From assembly GCF_050633125.1 (NCBI RefSeq), contig NZ_JBOEFX010000077.1, forward strand, positions 5,805 to 69,804: DNA of 64,000 nucleotides, given 5' to 3'. This document shows, in pieces, positions 25,626 to 34,577 of the stretch. The translations under genes were made by a program, and so were the position numbers. Positions within the stretch are counted from its first letter, which is position 1; each line of letters begins with the position of its first letter. Origin of the DNA: Lewinella sp050633125 (GTDB taxonomy: Bacteria > Bacteroidota > Bacteroidia > Chitinophagales > Saprospiraceae). A model generated the notes under the pieces. That model saw only the letters and a program-made list of their open reading frames with translations. It was not told where the DNA came from and did no database searches.

Positions 25626-25818
25626 AGCGGCAAAGATAAGCGCTTGTCGGGAAATTTTGAACGCGCAGCACTAATCTCCGGTGTAAAAAATAACGATAGG
25701 GTGAAACCTATGGAAAAAGCCTACGTATAAGGAAAAAACATATAACTGCTGAGGTACCCATCACATACAATAAATACCTTGCCTTGGCATAGATTCCCAA
25801 TTGAACACACAATATTTT

Positions 25819-26025
25819 ATGACAGTGGTATTCCCCATCGCTGAAACAGCACTGCAAAGTGTCCATCACTGCGAAGCACGCCAAGAAGGAAGTTGGATAG
25901 TTTATACTTGTAAACGTTGCCCTGGTTACGAACGAAAAATTCACCAGGATACTGGCCAGATTGCTATTAAAGGCCCTGTGCCTTTTTCTGTTGAACATGT
26001 TTGTGACAGAAGAAAAAGACAATAA
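25819..26025 (+). CDS. Small cysteine-containing protein, hypothetical
   Basis: A 68-residue ORF from ATG 25819 (MTVVFPIAETALQSVHHCEA...). Its C-terminal half has the pattern YTCKRCPGYERKIHQDTG and ends with EHVCDRRKRQ, giving a CxxC and a later HxC that could bind zinc or form a disulfide. No known family is recognised. Its internal sense (regular residues, no low complexity) favours a real gene over the antisense frame. It is isolated between the aminotransferase and DeoR genes. Confidence 0.5.
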   Translation: MTVVFPIAETALQSVHHCEARQEGSWIVYTCKRCPGYERKIHQDTGQIAIKGPVPFSVEHVCDRRKRQ

Positions 26026-26051
26026 CAGAGGTATTCTTTTCAAATAGTCTG

Positions 26052-26801
26052 TTACAATACTTTTACGCCTCGTTCTCGATAGCCCTTGAGGTCGTCGTGC
26101 TCTGGATGCAATTCCGTAAGGAGGTAATCAATGTTATTAAGTTCGCAAATCTGAATTTTCTGGGTGCTCCCCAGTTTTTCTGCAATAGATAGTACTACCG
26201 TCTTTGTAGCAGCCTTGAGCATAGCTCGTTTTACAACGACAACTTCCCAATCAGAATCTGTAAGACCATGTTCGGGGTCAATAGCATTGGCACCCATAAA
26301 GCAAATATCTGGACGCAATTGTTGCAATTGTGTGATAACTTCCCCCCCTATGCTCACTTTGGCAGTAGGGGAAAGTAAGCCTCCCAAAAAAATAGTCTCA
26401 CAGTTGGGATGTTCCAGCAGCTGTTGAGCGGTAGACAGGCTCATCGTTAAAAAGGTGACTTTTAACTCTGGTGGTAAAATTCTGGCAATTTCTTTATTGG
26501 TACTCCCTCCACTGATTAATACCAACATCCCATCTCTAAGCATACTAATGGCCTTTCGGGCAATAATAGTCTTCTCTTGATAGGCATAAATATCATTTTC
26601 CCGATAGGAGTAGGAATGATAAGAGCGAGAAAGTGCTCCTCCTCGAACTTTGATCAGCTTATTGCGGTTGGCCAATTCCTGTAAGTCTCTTCGGATAGTA
26701 TCCTCCGACACCGTAAACTTTTCGCTAAGGTCACTCAGTAACACTTTATTGTGAATATTGACTTCCCTTAGAATCAGCGCCTGTCTTTCTTTCTTTAGCA
26801 T
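26052..26801 (-). CDS. DeoR/GlpR-family transcriptional regulator
   Basis: A 249-residue regulator from ATG 26801. The N-terminal HTH reads RQALILREVNIHNKVLLSDLSEKFTVSEDTIRRDLQELANRNKLIKVRGGAL, and the C-terminal part is the sugar-phosphate-sensing domain (DGMLVLISGGSTNKEIARIL...FMGANAIDPEHGLTD). The usual inducer is a phosphorylated sugar. A longer in-frame start at 27014 adds 71 residues covering likely operator DNA and is rejected. It is divergent from susC. TGCA direct repeats with 10-bp period upstream of it, susC and murQ suggest it controls this amino-sugar locus. Confidence 0.9.
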   Translation of the reverse strand: MLKKERQALILREVNIHNKVLLSDLSEKFTVSEDTIRRDLQELANRNKLIKVRGGALSRSYHSYSYRENDIYAYQEKTIIARKAISMLRDGMLVLISGGSTNKEIARILPPELKVTFLTMSLSTAQQLLEHPNCETIFLGGLLSPTAKVSIGGEVITQLQQLRPDICFMGANAIDPEHGLTDSDWEVVVVKRAMLKAATKTVVLSIAEKLGSTQKIQICELNNIDYLLTELHPEHDDLKGYRERGVKVL

Positions 26802-26850
26802 GAAGTTTACTTTTTGGGCATTTGGATAGGAAAAGAACACTTGGCTCAAT

Positions 26851-26980
26851 ATTGCATAAAAATGCATAATGATAGCAGTAGTGCCGGTTTTGCGAAGTTG
26901 TATTGGTTTTTGTTGCAATAAATTGCAATTTTTTTGGCCTATTCTGGCAATAAGTCGGGAAATTATGCTTAAATATGCAA
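26851..26980. promoter_or_regulatory. Three pairs of TGCA boxes with 10-bp period between deoR-type gene and susC
   Basis: TGCATAA occurs at 26853 and 26863, TTGCAAT at 26913 and 26923, and TATGC at 26964 and 26974. Each pair is exactly one helical turn apart. The 384-bp divergent region (26802-27185) holds no gene. Similar boxes stand upstream of murQ. Operator function is inferred. Confidence 0.6.
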
Positions 26981-27088
26981 TGAAATAAGCATTAAGTCGC
27001 AAGCTTTTGCTCATTTCACCGCATTAAATTACAATCCTAACCAAACGTATACCAAATTCTATCGCCTAACTTGTACTCGTAGCTGTTT

Positions 27089-27096
27089 TATTTTTG
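27089..27096 (+). promoter_or_regulatory. Possible -7 box for susC
   Basis: TATTTTTG fits TAnnTTTG, the Bacteroidota -7 element, 90 bp before the susC ATG. The upstream TTG at about 27071 is closer than the usual -33 spacing, so this is tentative. Confidence 0.35.
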
Positions 27097-27185
27097 CCAA
27101 CACTCAACAGAATCTAATACTTCTTAGAATCTAAAACATCAGCTTTTGCAGGTTAGCCCCGAAGGATATACAAAAATTGGAGGCT

Positions 27186-30100
27186 ATGCAAAGATCTTAC
27201 ACTTTACACCGCTTGCTACCGGCTTTATGCTGCTTATTGGCCGGCTTTGCGCTACAGGCGCAAAATCTCAACTTTACCGTTAACGGTACGATAGTTGATG
27301 AAAATAAAACGCCCCTCATTGGGGTGACCGTCCTTATTCCGTCTCTAGGTACAGGGTCTATTACTGATATCGATGGGACGTACACCATCGAAGCTAGTGG
27401 CCCGGCGGCTACTTACGAACTTCAGTACTCTTATGTAGGCTTTACCACGGTTGCTGAAAGAATAGAAGTAACCCGTACTGGGCAAGCTTTTACGATGGAT
27501 GTGAGCTTGGGAACCGACGTCTTGAGAATGGATGAAGTAGTGGTCATCGGTTCTTCCGTAACTTCTAGTCGTCGTTCTTTAGGCAACTCGATTACTTCTG
27601 TCAAGGCTGAGGAACTTACCAACGCTAACCCTCAAGGCGTACTCAGTTCGCTACAAGGTAGGGTTGCTGGTGCCCAAATCGTACAAAACTCTGGTGATCC
27701 TGCCGGCGGTTTTTCGGTTAGATTACGTGGCTCTAGTTCCATTCTTGGTAGTTCTGATCCGCTCTACATTGTAGATGGGGTCGTTATCAGTGCCGCAACC
27801 TCCAATGTTACCAATACCAATGTTGATGCAGGAGCAGCGCAGCCTGGTACCAACCGGATTGCGGACCTTAATCCCAATGACATTGAAAGTGTTGAAATAA
27901 TCAATGGTGCTGCTGCCGCTGCGATCTACGGATCACGAGCTTCTAATGGAGTGGTTTTGATTACCACCAAAAAAGGAAAAGCGGGCAAGCCACAAATTAC
28001 CCTTAGCTCTGGCCTGAATGTTAACCAAATCAGAGAAAAGGTTTATATCAACCTCAGAGGTGAGCAGTTTGGTAGTGCAACTCAACGACTGTATCCTATC
28101 GCAGGTGCTGACCCCGTTACTGGCGGTCTTACGGTTGGTGCTAATTTCTCTACCGACAAAGTACCCGTTACACGTTATGATTATCAAGACGAGATTTTTG
28201 ACACCGGCATGGGTACGGATCAGCATCTCGCTATCAAAGGCGGAAATGAAAGCTCAAACTATTACGCGGCCCTGAATTATACGTTTAACGAAGGGATTGT
28301 ACGCAATACGGATTTTCGCCGCTACGGTGCTCGCTTACGCTATAATCAAACCGTTAGTGACTGGATGAGCATCTCTATGGGTTTGAATTACAATAATTCT
28401 TACTCTAATGAGAAACCGGATGGCAACGTATTCTGGAGTCCGATCAACACCATTAATATTACCAACAACATCTGGGACATTACCCAGCGTGATGAGTTGG
28501 GCAACCTGCAATCAGTAGAACCTACTCGTGTGAACCCACTGAGTGTTATCGAAGATTTTGATATCAACCAGGAGGTAAATCGTGCCATTGCTGATGTGAA
28601 GGTTTCTATTTTTCCTTTTGAAGGATTTAGCCTGACTTATCTGGCAGGTGCGGATACTTACAATCAGTTGGGTAATACCTTCATTCCTCCGTATCCTTAT
28701 AGCCCGGTAAACCCTGGTTATTTCGATGATGGTTATGCTTCTACAGCTACTAACCAGGTGTTCCAAATGAACCATGATATCAATGGTGCTTACACCACGA
28801 TCGTTACCGATAATATCAGTTCGACAACCCAGTTTGGTTTTTCTTCTCAATTTTCGAAAAACCAGTACACCGTTGCTGACGGTCGCGCACTAGCGCCTTT
28901 TGTAGAAACAGTAAGTGGTGCAGCCAATCCGTTTGCCCCACAATCTAATATTGCGCGTTTGCAAATTTGGGGGTACTACCTCCAGCAAACCTTCAGCCTG
29001 AAAGATCGCTTGTTCCTTACCCTCGCTGGGCGTGTGGATGGCGCGAGTTCGTTCAGCCCTGATAATCGCAACCAGTTTTACCCAAAGGTGAGTGGTAGTT
29101 ACCTGATTTCTGACGAAGACTTCTGGCAAGGTAGTGGCATAAGTAATGCTGTTTCTACCTTCCGCTTGCGTGCTTCTTGGGGACAAGCTGGTAACCTTAC
29201 AGGTATCGGCCCTTATGATCGATTCAACAACTTCAGCACAGGTAACCTTGGTGGTGATCTGACGATCAATGCCAGTAATACCCTCGCCAACCCTGATGTA
29301 AGGCCAGAACGCCAGACAGAGTTGGAGATTGGCGCAGACTTATCACTATTCAATGATCGGGTAGGCCTTTCTGCTACGTATTATCAGCAGGATATTGAAG
29401 ACTTGTTGGTAGAACGCGTACTTCCTGCCTCGCAAGGCGGTAAGGCAATTACGACCAACGTAGGAAACATGGAAAACAAGGGCTTGGAAATTGCCCTGAC
29501 AGCGACGCCTGTTCGGACGAGCAAGGTCAGCTGGGATGTCTTTGCCAACTTTAGCCGCAACCGTAACAAGGTATTCAACCTTGGCCAAACCTTAATCGGT
29601 ATCAATAATGTAGCCGGTGCACCAATATTCTTGGTAGAAGGAGAAGCTATAGGTGTTTTCTATGGGACGTACCAAGCTACTAATGCTGATGGAAGTATGT
29701 TATTGACGCCTGACGGCTTGCGCCAGCAAGAACGCGGTGATGTAACGACCAATACGCCTAGTCGTGATGCTGATGGTCAGCCAACAGGTGATCCGCTACG
29801 CCGCGTAATTGGTGACCCTAACCCTGATTTTATATTAGGCCTGGGCTCACAGATCAATGTAGGTAAATTAAGCTTAGGCTTCTTGTTCGAATCTGTTCAG
29901 GGTGTTGATGTTTTTGATGCCGATAAAAGAACACGTCAGGGAGTTGGAGTAGGTGAATTTGCTGAGCAGGAATTGACTGGTGAACTACCCCGTGGTTGGG
30001 TATGGTCGATCTATCCAATTTCGGAATGGCGGATGAGTGATGGTTCGTTTACCAAACTACGTGAAATTACCCTGAGCTATACCTTTGATAAATTATTTGA

Positions 30101-30281
30101 TGGTGCTTTAAACAATACGGTACTAACAGTTGGGGGAAGAAACCTCTTCTCTATTGATGACTTTACCAGTTATGATCCGGAAGTGAATGCTGGTGGACAA
30201 AGTAACCTGTTGCGCGGCGTGAATTTCGGCCAGGTGCCGATTCCTCGTGTCTATACCGTGACCCTGAAGACCAACTTTTAG
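27186..30281 (+). CDS. SusC/RagA-family TonB-linked outer-membrane transporter
   Basis: A 1031-residue outer-membrane importer from ATG 27186. It has a signal peptide ending ALQAQ, an N-terminal carboxypeptidase-like CarbopepD_reg domain (VNGTIVDENKTPLIGVTVLIPSLGTGSITDIDGTYTI), a plug with the SusC signature (LQGRVAGAQIVQNSGDPAGGFSVRLRGSSSI...DPLYIVDGV) and a barrel ending with VPIPRVYTVTLKTNF. It imports glycans or oligomers with its SusD partner, 39 bp downstream. The neighbouring murQ and amino-sugar kinase genes suggest peptidoglycan fragments or amino sugars as cargo. Confidence 0.96.
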   Translation: MQRSYTLHRLLPALCCLLAGFALQAQNLNFTVNGTIVDENKTPLIGVTVLIPSLGTGSITDIDGTYTIEASGPAATYELQYSYVGFTTVAERIEVTRTGQAFTMDVSLGTDVLRMDEVVVIGSSVTSSRRSLGNSITSVKAEELTNANPQGVLSSLQGRVAGAQIVQNSGDPAGGFSVRLRGSSSILGSSDPLYIVDGVVISAATSNVTNTNVDAGAAQPGTNRIADLNPNDIESVEIINGAAAAAIYGSRASNGVVLITTKKGKAGKPQITLSSGLNVNQIREKVYINLRGEQFGSATQRLYPIAGADPVTGGLTVGANFSTDKVPVTRYDYQDEIFDTGMGTDQHLAIKGGNESSNYYAALNYTFNEGIVRNTDFRRYGARLRYNQTVSDWMSISMGLNYNNSYSNEKPDGNVFWSPINTINITNNIWDITQRDELGNLQSVEPTRVNPLSVIEDFDINQEVNRAIADVKVSIFPFEGFSLTYLAGADTYNQLGNTFIPPYPYSPVNPGYFDDGYASTATNQVFQMNHDINGAYTTIVTDNISSTTQFGFSSQFSKNQYTVADGRALAPFVETVSGAANPFAPQSNIARLQIWGYYLQQTFSLKDRLFLTLAGRVDGASSFSPDNRNQFYPKVSGSYLISDEDFWQGSGISNAVSTFRLRASWGQAGNLTGIGPYDRFNNFSTGNLGGDLTINASNTLANPDVRPERQTELEIGADLSLFNDRVGLSATYYQQDIEDLLVERVLPASQGGKAITTNVGNMENKGLEIALTATPVRTSKVSWDVFANFSRNRNKVFNLGQTLIGINNVAGAPIFLVEGEAIGVFYGTYQATNADGSMLLTPDGLRQQERGDVTTNTPSRDADGQPTGDPLRRVIGDPNPDFILGLGSQINVGKLSLGFLFESVQGVDVFDADKRTRQGVGVGEFAEQELTGELPRGWVWSIYPISEWRMSDGSFTKLREITLSYTFDKLFDGALNNTVLTVGGRNLFSIDDFTSYDPEVNAGGQSNLLRGVNFGQVPIPRVYTVTLKTNF

Positions 30282-30320
30282 GAACTGCACAAATTGTCAA
30301 AGAATTTAAAATATTACGAC

Positions 30321-31631
30321 ATGAATCGTCTAAAAATATATCTAAAGCACAGCGGTATTTTACTGCTCAGTTTACTCACTTTTGCAGCCTGCGAAAAGGA
30401 TTTTACTAATCCAGGCGCTGCTACAGAAGCTCAGGTGCTAAGTACACCTGATGGTGTGATTGGTTTGGCAGCTGGCGCGCAGCGCCGGTTCTCTGTTGGT
30501 CGCCAAAGCCCTGTTTATGCTACCGTCGCTGGTGCTGGGTTCACAACAGGAGAGTTGAGGCTTATTAACCCTGGTAATGCAGCAGAAAACGGCGTTTCCC
30601 TAGGGTATGCAGACCTGCCAGGTAGCAATGGCATCGTTACCAATATCTGGGAGCAGTGTCTATTGACACGCAATGAAGCTGACAAGGTAATTGCCAATGC
30701 CGATATTATTCCTGATGCTAATACGCGTGCCTGGACGATAGCTTATGCCTCGATTTTTCAGGCACTCGCTAACGGAACAATGGCCGACTTCTTTGAGCAG
30801 GTTACCTTGACAACAGAAGAGAATGCTACTTTCTCAAGCCGTGAAGAAGCCATCAAAGCAGCAATTTCTTCACTTGAGAAAGCGCGTGATATCCTCACCA
30901 GTGATGATGGTGGACTAAAGGAGCGTATTCCAGCAGATATTGATATCCCAAATACGGTGCAGGCATTACTCGCACGCTATTATCTGCTCGATGAGCGGTA
31001 TAGTGATGCGATTAATGCTGCCAACGCGGTAGACCTAAGTGTGACGTCTACCTATACTTATGATGATGTTAGTACCAACCCCATTGCTTTCGTATCGATC
31101 CTGACGAACAATGTCTATCAGCCGATTGACTTGACTTTAGGTTTGCCAACTGATCTTCAGCCAGATGCTGCAGATCAACGCCTGGCCTTTTATTTTCAGG
31201 ACTTGAACCCTGCGATGAATGATTACCGGGCAGCTGCCTTTTTTGATGATAACAAAGACGGTATTCCTATCTACCTGCCGGGTGAAATGTTGCTCATCAA
31301 AGCAGAAGCTTATGCACGGCAAAATCAGCTGAGCGATGCGATCGGCGCATTAGATGAAGTACTGACCAAGCAAGCTGGTGATGATGCCTTTGGTATTGGT
31401 GCCGGATTGCCTGCTTACAGCGGCCCGGAAACACAGGCAGATGTACTGGCTGCAATCTATGCTAACCGCTGTATGGAGATGATGATGTCTGGATTACGCC
31501 TTGGCGACAGCAAGCGATTCAATCGTGCTGGCCCTAATGATGCTGATGCTGAAAGAAATAGAAATTGGTACCCTTACCCGTTCTCAGAACGGGATAATAA
31601 CCCCAATACTCCTGATGATCCGGAGATTTAA
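30321..31631 (+). CDS. SusD/RagB-family substrate-binding lipoprotein
   Basis: A 436-residue surface lipoprotein, lipobox TFAACEKDF. The SusD fold is indicated by TPR-like helices and the C-terminal signature YLPGEMLLIKAEAYARQNQLSDAIGALDEVL...NRCMEMMMSGLRLGDSKRF...WYPYPFSERDNNP. It caps the SusC barrel and binds the glycan. ATG 30321 is chosen to give a normal lipoprotein signal; the TTG at 30294 would add nine residues. A strong terminator follows. Confidence 0.94.
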   Translation: MNRLKIYLKHSGILLLSLLTFAACEKDFTNPGAATEAQVLSTPDGVIGLAAGAQRRFSVGRQSPVYATVAGAGFTTGELRLINPGNAAENGVSLGYADLPGSNGIVTNIWEQCLLTRNEADKVIANADIIPDANTRAWTIAYASIFQALANGTMADFFEQVTLTTEENATFSSREEAIKAAISSLEKARDILTSDDGGLKERIPADIDIPNTVQALLARYYLLDERYSDAINAANAVDLSVTSTYTYDDVSTNPIAFVSILTNNVYQPIDLTLGLPTDLQPDAADQRLAFYFQDLNPAMNDYRAAAFFDDNKDGIPIYLPGEMLLIKAEAYARQNQLSDAIGALDEVLTKQAGDDAFGIGAGLPAYSGPETQADVLAAIYANRCMEMMMSGLRLGDSKRFNRAGPNDADAERNRNWYPYPFSERDNNPNTPDDPEI

Positions 31632-31700
31632 AAGCAGTAGGGTAAGCACGCCTTACCTTACTACTTTTGGTCTAGTGATTGTTCTATAATCCATTTGAAT

Positions 31701-31728
31701 GCCCCGCTCTTTGAGTGGGGCGTTTTTT
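31701..31728 (+). terminator. Rho-independent terminator after susD
   Basis: GCCCCGCTC (31701-31709) and GAGTGGGGC (31713-31721) pair with one G-T wobble around TTT, followed by a T-run at 31723-31728. Confidence 0.9.
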
Positions 31729-31745
31729 GTTAGAAGAACCTCAGG

Positions 31746-32606
31746 TTAAAGGACCGATCGATGGTAGTTGATCAATGAAGGAAGGGGCGGGGAAATAATT
31801 GTTTTGATAGAAAGACCTCTTTGTAGCAGTGCTTCCTCCAGGTAGGGGCGAAACTGAATGGCAATAGAGCCGGTAAAAGCGACTGCGGAATGATCATCGC
31901 CAGTCATTAAAGGCAGTAGATACAAATCAGTGAATTGCCCAAAATCGGCGGTTACTTTTTTTTGCAAAAAACTACTTTCGGGAAGCCATTTTTTCAATGC
32001 TGGTGCAAATTGGGCAAGGTATCTGCTGGGGTTAGTCGTTTGGTATACTTCACTGATAATAGCATCTCTGCTAAGTTGGTATTCTTCCTGCAATGCTTTT
32101 CGGATAGTAGCAGGTAGTTGTTGTTGGAGAAACGCCAGGAGCAGTATTTTTCCCAAGTTGGCTCCTCCTCCCTGATCACCGAGTACGTAGCCTAGCCCAC
32201 CTCGTTGGTCTACAATTTGCTGGCCATCATAACGTGCAGCATTAGAGCCCGTGCCGAGAATACCCACAACTCCAGCTTCTTGTTGACAAAGTGCCCGAGC
32301 AGCTGCTAGTAGATCCGTAGCCACAATGGGGCAAGGCAATGTTGGCATAAAGGTGGAGAAATATTTTTTCACTAACGATTGGCCATCATTTTGAGAACAA
32401 CCAGTACCATAGTAATAAACATTACTCACCGATGAGTCATTGCCAAGTTGGACACTTATAAGCTGTAAGCTTTTTTGCCATTCTGCTGCGCTACTGAGAA
32501 AGGGGTGGAGCCCAGAGACCTCTCCTTGGTGAAGGATGCTGTGGGGGGAGGCCAGTACCCAAGCCAGCTTGGTTGCCCCACTTTCTAGTAGTAGGAAGTT
32601 TTTCAA
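31746..32606 (-). CDS. BadF/BadG-type ATPase, probable N-acetylglucosamine/MurNAc kinase
   Basis: A 286-residue ASKHA-fold kinase. The phosphate-1 region is LLESGATKLAWVL; the second is VGILGTGSNAARYDG, followed by GGLGYVLGDQGGGANLG, typical of eukaryotic-like GlcNAc kinases and bacterial MurK/NagK. The gene starts 4 bp inside the murQ 3' end (translational coupling). Together they could phosphorylate MurNAc and convert MurNAc-6-P to GlcNAc-6-P. The specificity (GlcNAc or MurNAc) cannot be read from sequence. Confidence 0.88.
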   Translation of the reverse strand: MKNFLLLESGATKLAWVLASPHSILHQGEVSGLHPFLSSAAEWQKSLQLISVQLGNDSSVSNVYYYGTGCSQNDGQSLVKKYFSTFMPTLPCPIVATDLLAAARALCQQEAGVVGILGTGSNAARYDGQQIVDQRGGLGYVLGDQGGGANLGKILLLAFLQQQLPATIRKALQEEYQLSRDAIISEVYQTTNPSRYLAQFAPALKKWLPESSFLQKKVTADFGQFTDLYLLPLMTGDDHSAVAFTGSIAIQFRPYLEEALLQRGLSIKTIISPPLPSLINYHRSVL

Positions 32607-33421
32607 TGCTTCGAAATACGCTGATGAATTTCCATAGCGTGGCGCACGCTACCCGCTTCTAAAAGTAATGTGCGTGCTTCGGGGTAAGGAATTTTTAAAG
32701 CTTGTACCAGCATGGTAGCCCCTCTGTCAATCAGCTTTTCGTTGCTAAGCAGCATATCGATCATCTTATTGTCCAGCACACGACCCAGACGAACCATTAC
32801 ACTGGTGCTGATCATATTGAGTACTAGTTTCTGTGCCGTGCCAGCTTTCATGCGCGTACTACCTGTTACGAATTCAGGGCCAACCACCACTTCTACCGGA
32901 AAGTCGGCGTGCTCAGTAATAGGAGCTCCTGGATTGCAGGTAATACAACCCGTAGCAATACCGTTTTCACGGCAACGAGCGAGGCCTTCAACGACATATG
33001 GGGTCGTGCCAGAGGCCGCAATACCTATGACCATGTCTTGCTCATCTACATAGTGAGCCCGCAGGTCGGTCCATGCTTGTGAAGGGCTGTCTTCTGCGGC
33101 TTCCACGGCATTACGGATGGCCGTATCTCCACCCGCAATTATACCGATAACCAGGTTGTCAGGCACGCCGTAGGTAGGAGGACATTCACTAGCGTCCAAT
33201 ATGCCTAATCGCCCACTGGTGCCGGCGCCTATATAAAACAAACGACCTCCTTCTTGCAAGCGTTCCGCTGTAGCAACTACAAGGGGTTCTATCTGTGGAA
33301 TAGCACGTTCTACAGCGGTAGAAACGGTTTGGTCTTCTTTATTAATATTAACCAGAAGCTCCTTGACGCTCATGCGTTCCAGATGCCTATATTCACTGGT
33401 GGCCTCGGTTATTCTTTTCAT
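32603..33421 (-). CDS. murQ: N-acetylmuramic acid 6-phosphate etherase MurQ
   Basis: Cleaves the lactyl ether of MurNAc-6-P to give GlcNAc-6-P and D-lactate in peptidoglycan salvage. The 272-residue SIS-domain protein has YIGAGTSGRLGILDASECPPTYG with Glu79 and AVEAAED with Glu110, corresponding to the catalytic glutamates of the family. The start MKRITEATSEYRHLERMS is typical. It is the first gene of a two-gene unit with the BadF-type kinase. Upstream TGCA boxes match those between the DeoR-type regulator and susC. Confidence 0.96.
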   Translation of the reverse strand: MKRITEATSEYRHLERMSVKELLVNINKEDQTVSTAVERAIPQIEPLVVATAERLQEGGRLFYIGAGTSGRLGILDASECPPTYGVPDNLVIGIIAGGDTAIRNAVEAAEDSPSQAWTDLRAHYVDEQDMVIGIAASGTTPYVVEGLARCRENGIATGCITCNPGAPITEHADFPVEVVVGPEFVTGSTRMKAGTAQKLVLNMISTSVMVRLGRVLDNKMIDMLLSNEKLIDRGATMLVQALKIPYPEARTLLLEAGSVRHAMEIHQRISKH

Positions 33422-33483
33422 GGCGTTGCACTGAATGATTACCCTTAAAAATAGTTAAAATCGGACAAATACTGCATTAATTC

Positions 33484-33509
33484 TTGCAGAATATTGCAAA
33501 AATGCAATT
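33484..33509. promoter_or_regulatory. TGCA boxes upstream of murQ
   Basis: TTGCA at 33484 and again at 33494 (10-bp period), followed by ATGCAATT at 33502. A further TGCA is at 33473. They lie 60-90 bp upstream of the murQ start in a 272-bp gap without a gene. The pattern matches the deoR-susC region and suggests a shared regulator. Confidence 0.55.
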
Positions 33510-33693
33510 AATGACGTTAATTCTTCAAGATTTAGGTACTTTTTTGCATGCTAGTCTCAATAAAATGAGTGGGCGTAAATGATATTTTTTTACGGTTAGA
33601 AGGTTATTGATATCCTTGGAAGTGTATCTTTTGAGCAGACTTTGGGTTATAAAATTAGAAAAGCTAAATCAACATCGCTAAATTTCGCTGATT

Positions 33694-34548
33694 TTGGCAC
33701 AATTACAATGGACAGTTCCTGGCTTTGGTGGCAAAACCTATCTCGTGGGCTTGTATCACGGAGAAGACAGTGGTCACCTTATGGTACATTGTAACAACAA
33801 GGTGATGTTGATCGATTTTGGTGTACAAAGCTCTAAAGACTATTCCTTCTTCTTGGATGATGAGCTTTTTGAAGTCAAAATTTTAAAAAAAGAAAACGGC
33901 ACCTACGCTTATGACATGGTGCACAATGAAGAGATCGACAGCCCTCATAATCGCCGCCGTGAAGAGGGCAAAAAGAGCGATCGCAGAAGCATTATAGCTG
34001 GGATAGGCTTAGTCGTATTAATCGGTATTGTTTTTTCTTTACTTTATTTTCGTGCTCCTGCTCACGAGGCGGCGCTATTGACGGGCCTGGCAGAGGGTAG
34101 GGGGGCAGACACCCAAGTGAGCCTTTTCCAAAAGCAAGATCGTTGGTATGCCAGTTATCGGGTCGATAACGAAGTTGAAGAAGTAGCCCTGCCTGAATTG
34201 GGGAATCGTTCTCCCCTTGGTTTCCCACTGGCGGTGGGTGATCGCTTCAGTGCCCGCTATGCTCCTACGGATACCGACCTTGTTTTTATCGACTGGCACA
34301 ACCTCGTCCCTGCACAGCTAGAGCGCTATTTTCAATTGACCATGGCCCTGCATGCAGAACAGCACCCTGAGCTTGCGGGCCGCCAGGTATTGTGCCAGCT
34401 ACAATTGGCGCTAGCACTGGAGGGCGCGGCTGGATTGGCCAAATTTTATCATCAAGACCAGCAGAATCAGTCAGAATACAATAGAGATGCTTACCTGCGG
34501 TTGGTGCGTGGCACGGAGTTTAAGCAGCGAGTGAAGGAGTGCTTGTGA
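33694..34548 (+). CDS. Membrane protein with cytoplasmic N-domain, unknown function
   Basis: A 284-residue protein starting at TTG 33694 (no better start is present). Residues 1-85 look like a small beta domain (LQWTVPGFGGKTYLVGLYHGEDSGHLMVHCNNKVMLIDFGV), a charged stretch follows, one membrane span is at about 100-119 (IIAGIGLVVLIGIVFSLLYF) and a C-terminal domain of about 160 residues follows. No family is recognised. It stands alone between murQ (divergent) and the hydrolase gene. Confidence 0.7.
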   Translation: MAQLQWTVPGFGGKTYLVGLYHGEDSGHLMVHCNNKVMLIDFGVQSSKDYSFFLDDELFEVKILKKENGTYAYDMVHNEEIDSPHNRRREEGKKSDRRSIIAGIGLVVLIGIVFSLLYFRAPAHEAALLTGLAEGRGADTQVSLFQKQDRWYASYRVDNEVEEVALPELGNRSPLGFPLAVGDRFSARYAPTDTDLVFIDWHNLVPAQLERYFQLTMALHAEQHPELAGRQVLCQLQLALALEGAAGLAKFYHQDQQNQSEYNRDAYLRLVRGTEFKQRVKECL

Positions 34549-34577
34549 GGGGGGGATGTCCACTTTAATAATGAAAA

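Noticed and set aside
25708..26043. Minus-strand frame opposite the small Cys protein
   Set aside because: No domain, and composition looks like an antisense shadow; the plus-strand frame is more protein-like.
26802..27014. In-frame extension of the DeoR-type regulator by 71 residues
   Set aside because: The extension has no homology to the family, and its DNA carries the repeated TGCA boxes; ATG 26801 gives the usual MLKKERQ start.
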